A stretch of DNA of 64,000 bases from Cylindrodendrum hubeiense (taxonomy: Eukaryota; Ascomycota; Sordariomycetes; Hypocreales; Nectriaceae). Under the pieces are notes generated by a model, which was not told where the DNA came from, searched no databases, and saw only the letters and a program-made list of their open reading frames with translations. Below are positions 35,422-46,936 of this stretch, piece by piece; the first letter of the stretch is position 1; each line of letters opens with the position of its first letter. The position numbers and the translations under genes were made by a program. The stretch covers positions 1-64,000 of the forward strand of contig JAANBB010000157.1 of assembly GCA_014621425.1 (NCBI GenBank). Direction: 5' to 3'.

Positions 35422-37413
35422 ATGCGGCATCTCCACACAGATTCAGATCACGACGATGTTCAGTTTCTCACCGAACGCTCGACCGCCTGGCCAAGACGTG
35501 CTAGAGACGGATCGACGAGTACCTTGTGCAGCAGCCCTGCGCCCGCCTTTCAGGAAATTAGAGATGAGGTGATCGATCTCACCGCTGACCTGGGCATGGT
35601 GGGTCATGGCTTGCTTCGTGAGGGCGAGTTTGCTTTGGAAACATTGCGAGTATCCGATTCGGTCATCAAGCCAGGAATGTTCCTGGAGGTTCGCCAGTTC
35701 CTTGTTGGCGAGTACCAGGTTGACTTCATGTTGGTCCGGATCATCACTAGATGCAGGTCTACGGGGAAGGTCAACATTAGAGGCGTCCCCTTTTCAAGAA
35801 CGCGGTCAGTCTTGAACAAACTTCCGAAGAAGGCCAACGAGGTCTGCATGATTCTCTACTTCGAAGACGGAGACTCATCCAAACCCGAAGAGCTCGTGGA
35901 TGTTTGTCCTTCGACAGTAATAAGCCCACGAAGAATGATTTTCACGAATGCGTTGTATCCGCAATTCAACTCGTCGGGTTTTCAACCTCCAACCACCAAC
36001 GAGCAAACTGTACGCCTGAGCCAAGCCGAGCATCTTACCTGTCGCTAGAAGCTGGAGGTTAGTTTCATTACGCAGGGAAGAAATAAAAAGCAGACTGAGG
36101 AGTCCCTTGTCCGAGTTCATTCGGACGATGTACTAGATGCCCACTATCGGGTTTCAGAGGATGTTCTTAGTAACCAGTGGCGAGGCAGTCGAGTCAAAGG
36201 CGGATCCTGGACACCCGACCGACGTACTGGGACAGACTTGATCAACCTGGAAGAGGCGACTGTAGCGAGATGTCAAGCACACAGGCTTTGGGGACAGAAG
36301 TACACCGTGTTCGATGCTTGCTCAGGTGCAGGCGGAGTCTCGCGAGGAGCCCAAATGGCGGGATTCAAGGTTGAGTATGCAGTGGACAAGGCGGAAGAAG
36401 TCTGGGACACATACAAAACAAACTTCCCCGACACGCAGCTCTTCAAAATGTCGCTAGATGAGTTTCTCTCTGACCCTGGAAACGGACATTTGCGAGTCGA
36501 TGTTCTCCATTTCTCGCCGCCTTGCCAGTACTTCTCGCCCGCACACACCTGGGCAGCTGCGCACGACGACGAGAACATCTTTGCCTTGTTCAGCTGCAAT
36601 CAGTTGCTCAAAAAGACTCGGCCGCGGATAATCACAGTAGAGCAGACGTTCGGCCTCACCCATAGCCGCCATGCTGAATACTGTCGAGCCTTCCTCGGCG
36701 ACTTCACACAGTTTGGATATTCGGTGCGATGGAAAGTCGTACGCCTTTGTACCTGGGGAGCCGCTCAAGACCGAAAGCGCTTGATTATCATCGCTGCGGC
36801 ACCAGGCGAGAGACTACCACCATTTCCAGCTGCGACGCATTCCCAGGATGGCGAGGGTGGGCTCCTACCTTACAACTCCATTCAGAGGGCACTTGGTGGG
36901 GTTCGACGAGGTGACGATCTCCACGATCTGCAGAATGTCAAATATTACCAGACAAGACGACCGTCGTATGATCCAAGACGACTTGCCGGGACCATCACTA
37001 CGGGTGGTAATGAAGTGTACTTTCCTGATGGCACAAGAGACTTGACGCTACGAGAACTTGCCAGCCTCCAAGGGTTTCCTAAAAACCACACTTTCCTTGG
37101 CACCAAAACTTCCATTAAAAGGCAGATTGGAAATGCATTCCCCCCCAATACAGTCCGCGTACTGTATCGACACATTGAAGAGTGGCTGCTGAAGAACGAT
37201 GGTATGCAGCCGTACCAACTAAGGGAAGAGCTTGTCGTCGTCGACGACGAATCTGATGAATCCGATGAATCTATGGACATTAGGGAAAATTCCGAAAACA
37301 GGCAAGCATCACCCGAGATGGATGAGGACCTCATGGAGATTCCAAACGGCAACAGCGATGACCCTGTAGAGGTCGACCAGGACAGTGATTGCATGATCAT
37401 TGACCTGACCTGA
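35422..37413 (+). CDS. RID-type C5-cytosine DNA methyltransferase
   Basis: Two proposed exons, 35422-36009 and 36076-37413, 641 residues. The 66-nt intron (GTACGC..TACGCAG) is inferred. It removes an in-frame TAG at 36046, keeps the phase and joins NEQT to GRNKKQ. The N-terminal part is a BAH-like region of RID proteins (VIDLTADL, VEVRQ-like strands, RTRSVLNKLPKKANEVCMI). The exon 2 start has the RID-typical DDVLDAHYRVSE and WRGSRVKGGSW. The catalytic domain shows motif I FDACSGAGGVSRGAQ (about 275), motif IV FSPPCQYFSPAHT with the catalytic Cys at about 346, motif VI as VEQTFG, motif VIII QDRKRLI, motif IX ELASLQGFP and motif X RQIGNAFPP. EQT in place of ENV is characteristic of RID/Masc1 proteins. 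These act in the sexual phase in repeat-induced point mutation or premeiotic methylation. The acidic tail is poorly conserved. Confidence 0.85.
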
Positions 37414-38246
37414 ACAAGTGGCCTCTCCTATGGGCTATTACGTTGATTTGGGGGAATACTTGCTCTTGGATGTTATACTCGCACTTTTTTGCACATGTTT
37501 GGGAACTAATAATGCCGTTTGGGCGGGAGTGGGTGATCGATGTCAAAAGATCCGGGGTGGAAATGCCGAAGTAGGGGGTGGATCATTCAGCACGTCGATG
37601 GTTATGGATTGCCATGAGAAGTAACATAGAAAGTTGTCATAGAAAGAATTTGTCTTTGAACACTCACTATCTGAGGTGTGCTAATGTATTATTGTGATGC
37701 ATCTCCTGCCGTAGCATCATCACCTAAATGTGAACAGCTGCGTCGAGTATGTCTCGATTAAACTTGCGTGGACACAGCAGTGAGTCACGTCCGACCTTTT
37801 ATCTCCTTTTACCCTCACTCACCTTGCGTTTAGGCTACTCAAAGGTGGCAGGTGTTTACAGCTGGCACGCAGGCAGGCAGTGGCAAGCCCCCGGCACCAA
37901 CCAGGTGCAAACATGTTCCTTCCTACTATTCTTCCCACTGTCTACCTCCACTATCTGTCTCTCCTCCAACACTCTCTTCTCGCCTTTTCTTCTTCAACCA
38001 GCAGCCTTCACGCCTCAGTTGACCAAGTAACCCATTTTCTTCTTTCTTTACCATACCTATCAAAGGCCAGATATCCGCGTCTTTGCTTAGAATACAAGTC
38101 CCAACTCTTGTCGCATTTCGACCGACTGGCCTTTTCAACCTTTTCGGTTATCTCGCGCGCCACTCCCTTCTCGAAGCCCAACGATTTGCAGCCAAAGACT
38201 TCCTGAGACTAAACCCGACCCGGGTGACTTGGGACTTTCTCTCAAG
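37414..38246. other. spacer between RID-like gene and SF1 helicase
   Basis: 0.83 kb in tandem orientation. The second half (37.9-38.2 kb) is C/T-rich with CTTCTTCAACC and TCTTCTTTCTTT tracts, like a fungal core promoter and 5' UTR for the helicase that starts at 38247. No gene recognised. Confidence 0.65.
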
Positions 38247-40698
38247 ATGACTATGGCCACTCTCCCCGCCCACTGGCAACCAGAAATAGTAAGTTCTCAT
38301 CTCTTGAATTTACAGCTCGACCACGTACCGATACTCTTGCTTCACACAGCCTTCCCGCGTCCTCCACACATTTCCAGTTCAAGATGTTTACGTTTGGAGA
38401 CACGAACAAGGAACTCTAATAGAGATGCAAAATGAAGAGGAGATCCTCAAGAGGTTCAACGACGCGCGGACCCAGTTCAAGGCGTGGCCGATTGCACCCA
38501 TCCCAGGACTTACCACATCCTTCACAAAGTCCTGGCTTTTCCTCGTCAAAGTTCCAAACATTTCAGATGATGTGGCGTTCCCCTCTCTGGCCGACAGCTT
38601 CACCATCAGCTTGGACAGCCGAGTCGAAAAACCCGATGGCACATTCTCTTTGGTCCATTTGAACACGAGCCGCATCCAGAACCCGTACGGGGATATGGAA
38701 AACCTCGTGTGCCCCTTTGCCTCGAGATGCGCTGCTTTCAAGGTTGATGTACCACGCTCCTGGCAGAATGATGATGGAATCAACGTTGAGCTGGACTTGA
38801 TGTCAGAATTCCAAACGGCCTCAGGCCTTGACGATTTTGCGAGCATCACATTGGACGAGAGGAAACATCAGATGATAACGATTATGTGGGATACTTTTTC
38901 CCTGACATTTGAAGCCGAGCTGGCAGCGCTTCGACGCTTCGTTGAAGACACGCGACTTCAAGAACGAGAACTCAGCCCCAAGGCCAGGGACGTTTTCCGA
39001 ATGATTCTGAATTTTCGGGACAGCTGGAAGGTGTACTATAACCTTCATGAGGAGTTCCCCCATTTAAAAAATCCAACACACCCGCATCATCGTATCCCAA
39101 AGCTTCTGTTGGAAAGATTTCAGTCCTTCAATTCTGATCATCGCTCGGCCTATAACGCCCTTACAGCGATTCCCAATGGGCTTTTTCTTGTCAATGGTTG
39201 CCCGGGAGCAGGGAAGACGGAATGGAACATGGTTTTGGCGGCGCTTATTCAGTGCAAACGCCGTCCAGGATCCAAGAAAAGGCACAGCCCGATCCTTTTT
39301 GTGGTTGACCTCAACAAGACAGTTGATGATGCTGCAGATCGCTACTTCACCCTCTGCAAGGCTGCAGGCCTCAAACTCCGGATTGTGCGAATGCATGGTT
39401 GGCCGTATGAGATGAGGAACAGCAACAAGCTGAACGGGTCTTCTTTGAAACAGAAAGAAGGTGGCTCTCGAGGCGAGCTTGATTTCACAAAGAAGTTCTT
39501 GACGACGGCCAGTGTCGCAAAGCACACCGGGGTAAACAGGAACTCCAACAAGGCACCGACTCTGGATGAGGCCGCGTGGGATTACTATCACAAGCACGAA
39601 GATGATTGCTTCACCCCGCTAAGGCGAATTCTGCTCAGCATGGAGGCAGGCGAGGTCCTAACTACTGGCGACTGGAAATCCCTGAGGAGCCAAGTATCGC
39701 TCCTTTACCGCGCGGTGCTGAGGCAAACGGACTTCGTTGCTACAACACCTGTGGCCGCTTACGGAAGTTTCTCAAAACTCTTCCGCCCTGATGTGGTGTT
39801 TGTTGACGAGGCTCCGCATGCTCGGGAGTTGACAACCCTAATCTCTTTCGCATTCTTTGAACCAATTGCTTGGATTCTCACCGGAGACGTGAAGCAAACC
39901 CGTCCATTTGTCAAGGGAGGTGATGCACGGGATGCAAAGAAGCAGGGGTTGAAATTCAACCCATACGCCGAGCAACTTCGAGTGAGCTTGATGGCAAGAG
40001 CTGAGATGGTCGGCGCGATTAACAGCAAACTTCTTGTGAACAAGCGGGCACATGGCAACCTACACCTGCTCCCGTCCAAGATGTTTTACCAGCATGAGAT
40101 GACTTCGGGGTATGAGGGTATCAAGCGATACCCCCCGACCGTTGTTCACTTGAAGAAATACCTACAGCAACTTGGCGGTATCCCAGAGATACAGGAGAAC
40201 CGAGCTGTGATCTGCCTAAAAGGGAGCCAAGAAGAGAGGCACATAAATAGCTTCTGGAACCCAATTCACCACAAATGGGTTGTCGACCAGGTGCAAAAGC
40301 TTATCAGGGATCCTCACTTCCGGAGCATCGCTGATTTGAACGCTCTCGGTAGAGTGATGATCCAAACGCCGTACGCTACGGCAGCACGGCTGTACTTGGC
40401 TGAAGTTAAACAATGGCCTCAAGAGTTGCAAGACCGGGTTGAGATTATGACGGTGGACAAGGCTCAGGGAAACCAGGCTGATGTCGTGTTTCTGGACATG
40501 GTGCGAACGACGACAGCTGGCTTTATGAACGAGCCGCAACGACTCAACGTTGCTATCACGCGCGCGCGACAGGCTGAGGTCATTGTGATGAACTACCAGA
40601 TGACCTGGCGAACGAGCCACGGAAGACCTGTGAGAGCGGAATACACGTCACAGATATGGGATGATGCGGCCTCAGACCGTCGAGTGTTTGCGTTGTGA
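38247..40698 (+). CDS. Upf1-like superfamily 1 helicase of unknown role
   Basis: Two exons: 38247-38288 and 38350-40698, 796 residues. The 61-nt intron is GTAAGT..CACACAG. The second exon then reads through QDVYVWRHEQGTLIEMQ in frame, which supports a start upstream of the later Met. Helicase motifs: Walker A LVNGCPGAGKTEW (about 295-307), motif II VVFVDEAPHA, motif III ILTGDVKQTRPF, motif V MTVDKAQGNQADVVFLD and motif VI RLNVAITRARQAEVIVM. The first 290 residues are not a recognised domain and lack a Upf1 CH zinc module. The motif II sequence DEAP deviates from the common DEAA/DEAS. Family membership (Upf1/Sen1/Dna2-like DExx helicases) is secure. The cellular role is unknown. It lies directly downstream of the RID-like gene on the same strand. 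Confidence 0.88.
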
Positions 40699-42170
40699 AA
40701 TCAGGGACCCAGTCAACCATGGGTTTGTACGGAATCAAGGACTTGTCAAGGGCTGAGCAAGCTGGACTGCTCAAGGGTTTGGGCTGGACATGGTAGTAGG
40801 CCGTAGGTCGAGACATTGGGAAGGAGCTCATGAGAAGAAATGTACACTACGTATTTCGTTTGCTGGTAGAGACCTAGAGCTTGAGATGACTGATAGAATC
40901 AACTTCGTTATCTTGAATCTCGACTTTGTGCCAGTGAATTTCAGAGCAGAAGTTGGATCAAAGTTGGTGGTGTGAATGGTACCGTCCGTTTGCGGGGAGG
41001 CGTCCACCGGCGGGTACTGACGTTAGTGGCTAGGACATTGCAGTATTAGGGACCAAGTCAGCAGTCGAGGTGGTGGCCGTCTTGGCGGCATGAGGCCCTG
41101 ACCTGATGGATGGAGTGTTGTTATTCGCACGCACGAAACACATCATGTAAGACGGGAGAAACATTATGTATTCTGGCAAAAAGAAATTGTATTATCTCCC
41201 GTAAATAAGTGATGAAATAGACCACCCTTGTTCGTATCGACAGGGGCTTGGATGATATTTATTTTATTTGGATTTATTGCGTTCAGATTTGCGCATAACT
41301 ATGATGCCCTACAAGTACACGCACGTGGTGTCTGGTGTGCAAATGGCAATACTTGACAAATGATGGCGTCTTGATTTGACCAGGATGGGTGATCCTGTGC
41401 GAGACAAGCATTTCTCTAGTGCAGCAGGGGAAACAAAAGGGACAAGGCCGAACGCTGCAGGCGATGCCGAGAGATGTTTCATCAACAAGGAGGCAGCATC
41501 TGCAAATAATTACAATGTAACTCTCATATTGGGCATGGACGAAACAAACGGCTAGAATGGTGACTACCCCTAGCTAGCACAATAGGGAACAGGCATCGCA
41601 ATGACCTTTAAGCGACCCTTTCAGTTAGCCCTCGCCGCTCGGTGATCTCGGTTGGTGTCACAGACGTGACTGCGCCACATCCCCCGTTTTACCGTTTTAC
41701 CGGCCGATACGGATAATGATTGCGTTCTGATGAAATGGCGTGGCTGGAATTGTTCATTGTTGGCGGCTTTGTGCAAAGACACGGCTATTGTTTCGTGGAG
41801 AGCTGAACCAGATGCTAGTGCATCGTGTTTCCTCTGTTCTGGCCTCTGGTTTGTCTGGGGGCAAATTGATCAGCGGGGCGGAACCCGTCGGGCCCGTTGT
41901 TAAAGTTTAGAAAAGGGACTTTGGTAGCTGGGAGGCGGGAGAAGGTGGTCCTAGCTTTCTGGGCGACAGAACGGCTCTCATGTGAAGAGCGAGCTGGTTT
42001 ACGGAGAATGGAGTCAAAAAACGGAATGGTATACGATAGTGGCGAAAAACCACATCTGAGATTTATGCAAGGCAAGCGGCAGTTGTGAGCTGCTGATACC
42101 AAGAGAGTATGACATGCCGCTCTGCAACGCGGACAGGGTGGTAGATGTGTCAAGCTGGTGGAGGAGGTCG

Positions 42171-42200
42171 ACGTGCCCAGACGTGCCCAGACATGCCCAG
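42171..42200. repeat. 10-bp tandem repeat ACGTGCCCAG x3
   Basis: ACGTGCCCAG, ACGTGCCCAG and ACATGCCCAG head to tail in a non-coding spacer. Confidence 0.9.
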
Positions 42201-43484
42201 GCCATCCCGCAAATCCGATCTTCCACGATTGCTGCAGTGGCGACTGTCCCATGTCAGCCCTATAAGATGATGGCATTGATCTTCGTAAGAACGAGATAGA
42301 TGATGAGATGCTGTGTCGCAGAGCATTAGATACGCCACGAGGCTACATGTTCGGCATTGGAGATGCCCGGCACGGCGTCATGGCTATTGGGTGAGGGAAA
42401 CACATCATGGCATCGAGCTCGTAAAATACTGTTAGCATGCAGCCGGCATCCCAACCGACATGACACCGACATGCGGTATGGGGAAAATCCAGCTCAAGCC
42501 ATCACAAAAGCCCCCCGCATATCAACGCTGACTCGACTTGGCTTCCCATAGCGTCTCATAGGGCTGGCAAATGGAGGAAGCCATTCTCGGGGGCAAGAGG
42601 TGCATGAGTGTGCGTAGATGTGGGCAGAAATGATGGCGAATGGTACCATGTCACATACTACGTAGTAAGCGGCATGGCTCCTCTGCATGGCCGGCTGGCC
42701 GACTGGCCGAGTGCGACAGAGCGAGGGATTCGCGTCTTTTCAACTCGAGGGCTGGTATCCGAATGAGCAGATCGGTGAGACTCGCCGCCTGTGCTACATG
42801 CGATCGCTATACGTCACTCCACCGCTAGATTGTGCTTGCTTTTTGTGACAAAGGAAACAAAAGGCTGGGGGTCAAGAGCCTCGTTTGGCGGCATTGTGAC
42901 TTGGGCAGCACGCCTTGTCGGCGGTCACGAAAGAGCAGCGAGCGTAGACGGCCCCCGGTCTCAGGTGGCATCAAGCGAAGCAGCAACAAGGCCGGGGAGC
43001 TATTGGTGTAAGACGTAAGCTCCCGATCTGCTCCCCGACCGAGACCAACCAAGCATTTATACGACGTGCGCATTATTGCATAGTGTGAACGACCTGGCAT
43101 CTGGGCTAGCTTAGCTGGTAAGGGGGAGGGCTGGGAGCATGGTAATTGCTCTGTCTACTTGCACTGGAATACGTGTGGAATGCCGTGCCTTGGGCGGTTT
43201 CTTCACATGCTGTCGCCGTGTTCTGGCCCCCAGCCAGCAACTATAGCCAGCCCCCTCGACCCGCAAGGGACCCTTGATGGACACGGCGTTAGAGAGCGGA
43301 CGCTCAAAATGGGAGGTGGGTGCGTGGAAATGTCGAAACGGGTCATGGCGCCCACGTTATGCAGAGTGTGGCTTAGACCACAGCGGGCTTGCTGGCTTTC
43401 GGCTACCCGCTGCTCGGCAAGCGGGGTCTGGCAGACGCCGGTGTCCAATCACGCGGCGGGCGACACTTGAACAATTCTGGGCCT

Positions 43485-43492
43485 TACGTACC
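43485..43492. promoter_or_regulatory. TACGTACC element upstream of zinc-finger gene
   Basis: TACGTACC about 840 bp upstream of the ATG at 44332. Core of the same palindrome found in other spacers of the window. Confidence 0.3.
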
Positions 43493-44331
43493 CTCGCTTT
43501 CCGGTGGTGGTGGTGGGTGCTGCTGGTGCGCGCTGTGCTATCTTGCGCGCTGTGATCCTTCGCCGCTGAGGCTGAAGAGGGTTGCAATTAAAGGAATTGG
43601 CTGGGGCCTGGCTGGGAGACGGGCTGGGGGACTGGCCGGGCTGGAACATGGATCCGGATGGGCCAAACCATGGGCATGAGGCAATACACCCTGGGCCGTC
43701 GTACGTATACGTGCACAGGAGAAGAACCAGTGCCATGCTCCCGCTGCTCAGGAATTACGCACTACCTACAGCGTGTGGCTCCATGCAATTATAGGTACGA
43801 GGGTACGAGCTACAGCAGGTACCTCTCCCTCCAACCCACCGCTCTACAGCACAAGTGCGCTGCACCTCTGCACGTATTAGCCCGCACCGCCGCCCCTGCT
43901 GCCGCCCAGTCGCTTTTCGCTACCGTCAGCCCGACAGCCCCGGGTTTTCTCTCCTAGTCGTCGTCCCATGGTCACTTTGCTCTCAGCTCACGCATCCTTC
44001 GCCATGATGCGATGAGAGCCTGAGTGAAATCTCCGTGGTTTTTCTTAATACCCTTCATCCCCTTGCCCGTCTCAGCGAAAGGACCCGCGTCTCATCGCCC
44101 GCGCTCGCCAGCGAACAGGCCCATCCCCTTCTCGACGAGCCTCTCCCCCGTCGACGGCGGCCTCCCAGACTCTCCCAGCGCGCCGCGACCACCGCCCCGC
44201 CCAAATCTACAACACCATCGAGGCCCCGACAATTCGCCCGCGACCACCAGCCTCCACGCCCGCTGCTGCTGGCCACGCTCGTATCCCCCACGCACGCGCG
44301 CTTCTTTTCCAGCACTGGTGGGATCGACCCG

Positions 44332-46346
44332 ATGGAAGACACGCTACGGTCGAGTTGGAGGAGGAGCGACGTCATGGAGGACATTGCACCGAGGGGAGTC
44401 CTGGCCAAGCGCAACCTGGACAATGGAGCCATTGCCGGCATCGTCGTCGGCGTCTGCGTGGGAGTCGCGCTCGTCTTCGTCTGCCTCTACCCCATCTTCA
44501 TCCGCCGAATCATCCGCCGCCGCCGAGAACGCCGAAAGCCATCCAGCCCTCCCGATGCCGAGACTGGCGAGGTCCCCGTGCCGACTGGTTCCGCAGGCAC
44601 TGACGGTGCCCAACGCCGATTGTCCTCGCAGGACTCATTTAAGCCTGGGGAGGATCTGTCACGAGGTGATATAGCAGGAGACTCTGTTAAGGACGGAGAG
44701 GATCTTTCACGAGGTGACATAGGAGGAGGCTCTGTGAAGGACGGCTGGACTCCCAGCGATGGCGTCGCCCGCTCCGGCAGCCAGGAACAACAAATTCGCT
44801 CCGTTCATATCGAAACCGACGTTCCGCAAACCCGGGCGCAGCCAGTCCGCACCGAATCGCAAGGAACTGCCCTCACCGGATTTGAAGAAGAGTTCATGCC
44901 GCAATCGATAGGCGACGCTCACAATGGAGTTCTCAATGGTACCAGCGCCGATTACTACAGCCCAGCAGTCCCATCTGAGGCGTTTGGCATGGTCATCGAG
45001 GAGGAGGCCCAACCCCAGCCTCAGCCCCAGCCGGATCCCAAGCGCTCTCTGTCTCGCGGGAGCTCTCTACGGTACAACCTGAAGCAAATGTTCAGCCGCA
45101 GGGGCACACGAGATCACTCTCTGCACTCACCTACATCTCCGACTTTCGGTGACAGTTTCGACGTCACTCCCAGGGGCGTCCCCCTGGGACAAGACACTCC
45201 CCTCGAGCGCATCACTACGGCTGAGATGACTAGCGAGTCACCAACGGATATCTACCCCCCAGCAAGTGATATGTTGCCTCCAGCTCCTCGCGCTCTTGGA
45301 TCGCCCATCAACCTACCGTCCAAGTCCTCAGAGGTACCTCCAGGTGCTGTCCAGACTCCGCCGCAATCGCCACCATCCGAGGCCAAGTTCAGAGCCTCTG
45401 CTTCTCCGCCCACTCACCCTGCCCCTGGCACAGTTAACCCAATGGATATTATGCCCGCCACTACAGAGTCCGAGATGTGGCATCGGACAGAGCATCAACT
45501 CTTCATGACCAACAACCCGTCGTCTTCGCCTTACACTCTTCCCTCATCCGATCAAACCCCGCCAGAAGTGCCGACCGACTCTCCTTCACCCCTTACTCTG
45601 CCTCCGAACTATCCTCAAGCCACGCCTATTATCCAATCCCCTACTCCGACTCAGCGAGAAATGTCCTTTAAGCGGGACCCTGTGGAAGACGAGCACGATG
45701 TCTCCATGGTGGATATTCCGTCGCACATCCATCTGACTCCTGCGCCAGACCGCGATACTCGACATCCCAGCTATCCTTCTGACGCATCAACTCCCCTTCC
45801 TGGACCTACATCCACCAACCCTTCAACCCTCAACACTCCCGCCACGCAGCTCGATACTCCTTCTCCAAACTCCGAAGCCACCTCATCCGACTACCATCAC
45901 AGCGTATCCCCGAACAATGGCAACAACGGTGTGAACGTATCCCCGAAGACTGGCGCATACCCATGTGACGAGCCTGGTTGTAACCAGGTCTTTGATCAAC
46001 CTCACAAGCTGAAGTAGGTTTTGGTCTTACCGTTCTTGCAGAAAAATTGACACTAACAACCATTAGGCATCACCAGCGATACCACACCAAGGAGCACAAG
46101 TGCACGTATCCCAACTGTGGAAAGGGATTCGGAACCAAGACCCATCTTCAGCGACACATCAATGACAGGCACGAGAAGAAGAAGAAGTTCCACTGTGCTG
46201 TTCAGGGATGTGACTACTCGAGGCAAGGAGGCAAGGGGTTCCCCCGCAAAGACAACTGGAAACGCCACATGACCAAGATCCACAACATGGATCAGAGGTA
46301 TCTCCCTGAGCCTGTCGAGGCCGATACGGAGATGGGTGGCGTATGA
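44332..46346 (+). CDS. single-pass membrane protein with three C-terminal C2H2 zinc fingers
   Basis: Two exons: 44332-46013 and 46067-46346, 653 residues. The 53-nt intron runs GTAGGT to CATTAG with a CTAAC branch site. The ATG at 44332 (MEDTLRSSWRR) is the first of its frame. After about 30 residues comes one strong membrane segment (GAIAGIVVGVCVGVALVFVC, about 32-58), directly followed by the basic run RRIIRRRRERRK, so the long C-terminal part should face the cytosol. Residues 60-540 are disordered, Ser/Pro/Thr-rich, with a duplicated GEDLSRGDI block near 195-225. The C-terminus holds three C2H2 fingers (C-x4-C; YPCDEPGC, HKCTYPNC, FHCAVQGC), the first spanning the splice junction and the third with an inserted RQGGKGF. 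It resembles a membrane-tethered transcription factor. That role is inference. Confidence 0.82.
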
Positions 46347-46936
46347 AGAAGAGCAGCAGAGGATGAATTAACAACAGCCCCAGGGATTGGACCCTGGTCC
46401 CGGTGAACGGTCCCGAGTCTTGGACACATAAGCTATCCATTACTCGTTCGACTGTCACTGGAAATTGTTTCAACTAGACAGCTCTGGGAACAGCGATATG
46501 CATCAAGAGCGAGCATGGAGAAGTCGGCGTTAGGTTATTACTGTGAAGAATTATTTGGCGGGGGTTTGAACTACTCTGGACGGAGCGCACTTTACCTGGG
46601 ACTGGACGTGGTCCTGGTCCCGCAAGCGTTGCTGGAACCACTTTACACCTTCCCTTGGAGCGATTTATTCCACTCTCGTTTTGAGCAGCATCTCTAGGCA
46701 ATTATGGGAATGGCGAGGGTCAAAAAGTCCGTGAAAGGATGGAGAAACTGTCTGGCGTTTGGACCGAAGGAGACAGTTCATCTATTGAGATGAACTCGGC
46801 GTATTCAAATTTTGGGTATCTTTGTATGGTCGTGTATAACTGAGCGATCGATGAATGCAGAACAAAATGTGCAACTCCGGCACATGTTCCCTTTTCCCCA
46901 CGCATTACCGTGTCCGCGTTTTTTTTCTTGTCTCGT
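46347..46936. other. convergent 3' intergenic region with hairpin
   Basis: 590 bp between the plus-strand zinc-finger gene and minus-strand Rrp40 gene. At 46380-46397, 34 bp past the zinc-finger stop codon, CCAGGG-ATTGGA-CCCTGG forms a perfect 6-bp stem, followed by GGTCCCGGTGAACGGTCCCG. This could be a 3' UTR structure. No gene supported. Confidence 0.55.

Larger units (their letters stand above)
40699..44331. other. 3.6 kb gene-poor spacer
   Basis: No supported gene. Frames overlap on both strands and lack starts, splice sites or motifs. It holds a 10-bp triplicate (42171-42200), a TACGTACC core (43485-43492) and, in its last 350 bp, C-rich sequence that is probably the 5' UTR of the zinc-finger gene. 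The frame that becomes the zinc-finger gene is open from about 44035 but without an ATG before 44332. The middle (41.0-41.7 kb) is A/T-richer. Confidence 0.55.

Noticed and set aside
46380..46460. tRNA-like T-arm sequence after the zinc-finger gene
   Set aside because: The stem has a six-base palindromic pairing with the wrong loop length, and no acceptor or anticodon stem can be formed around it.
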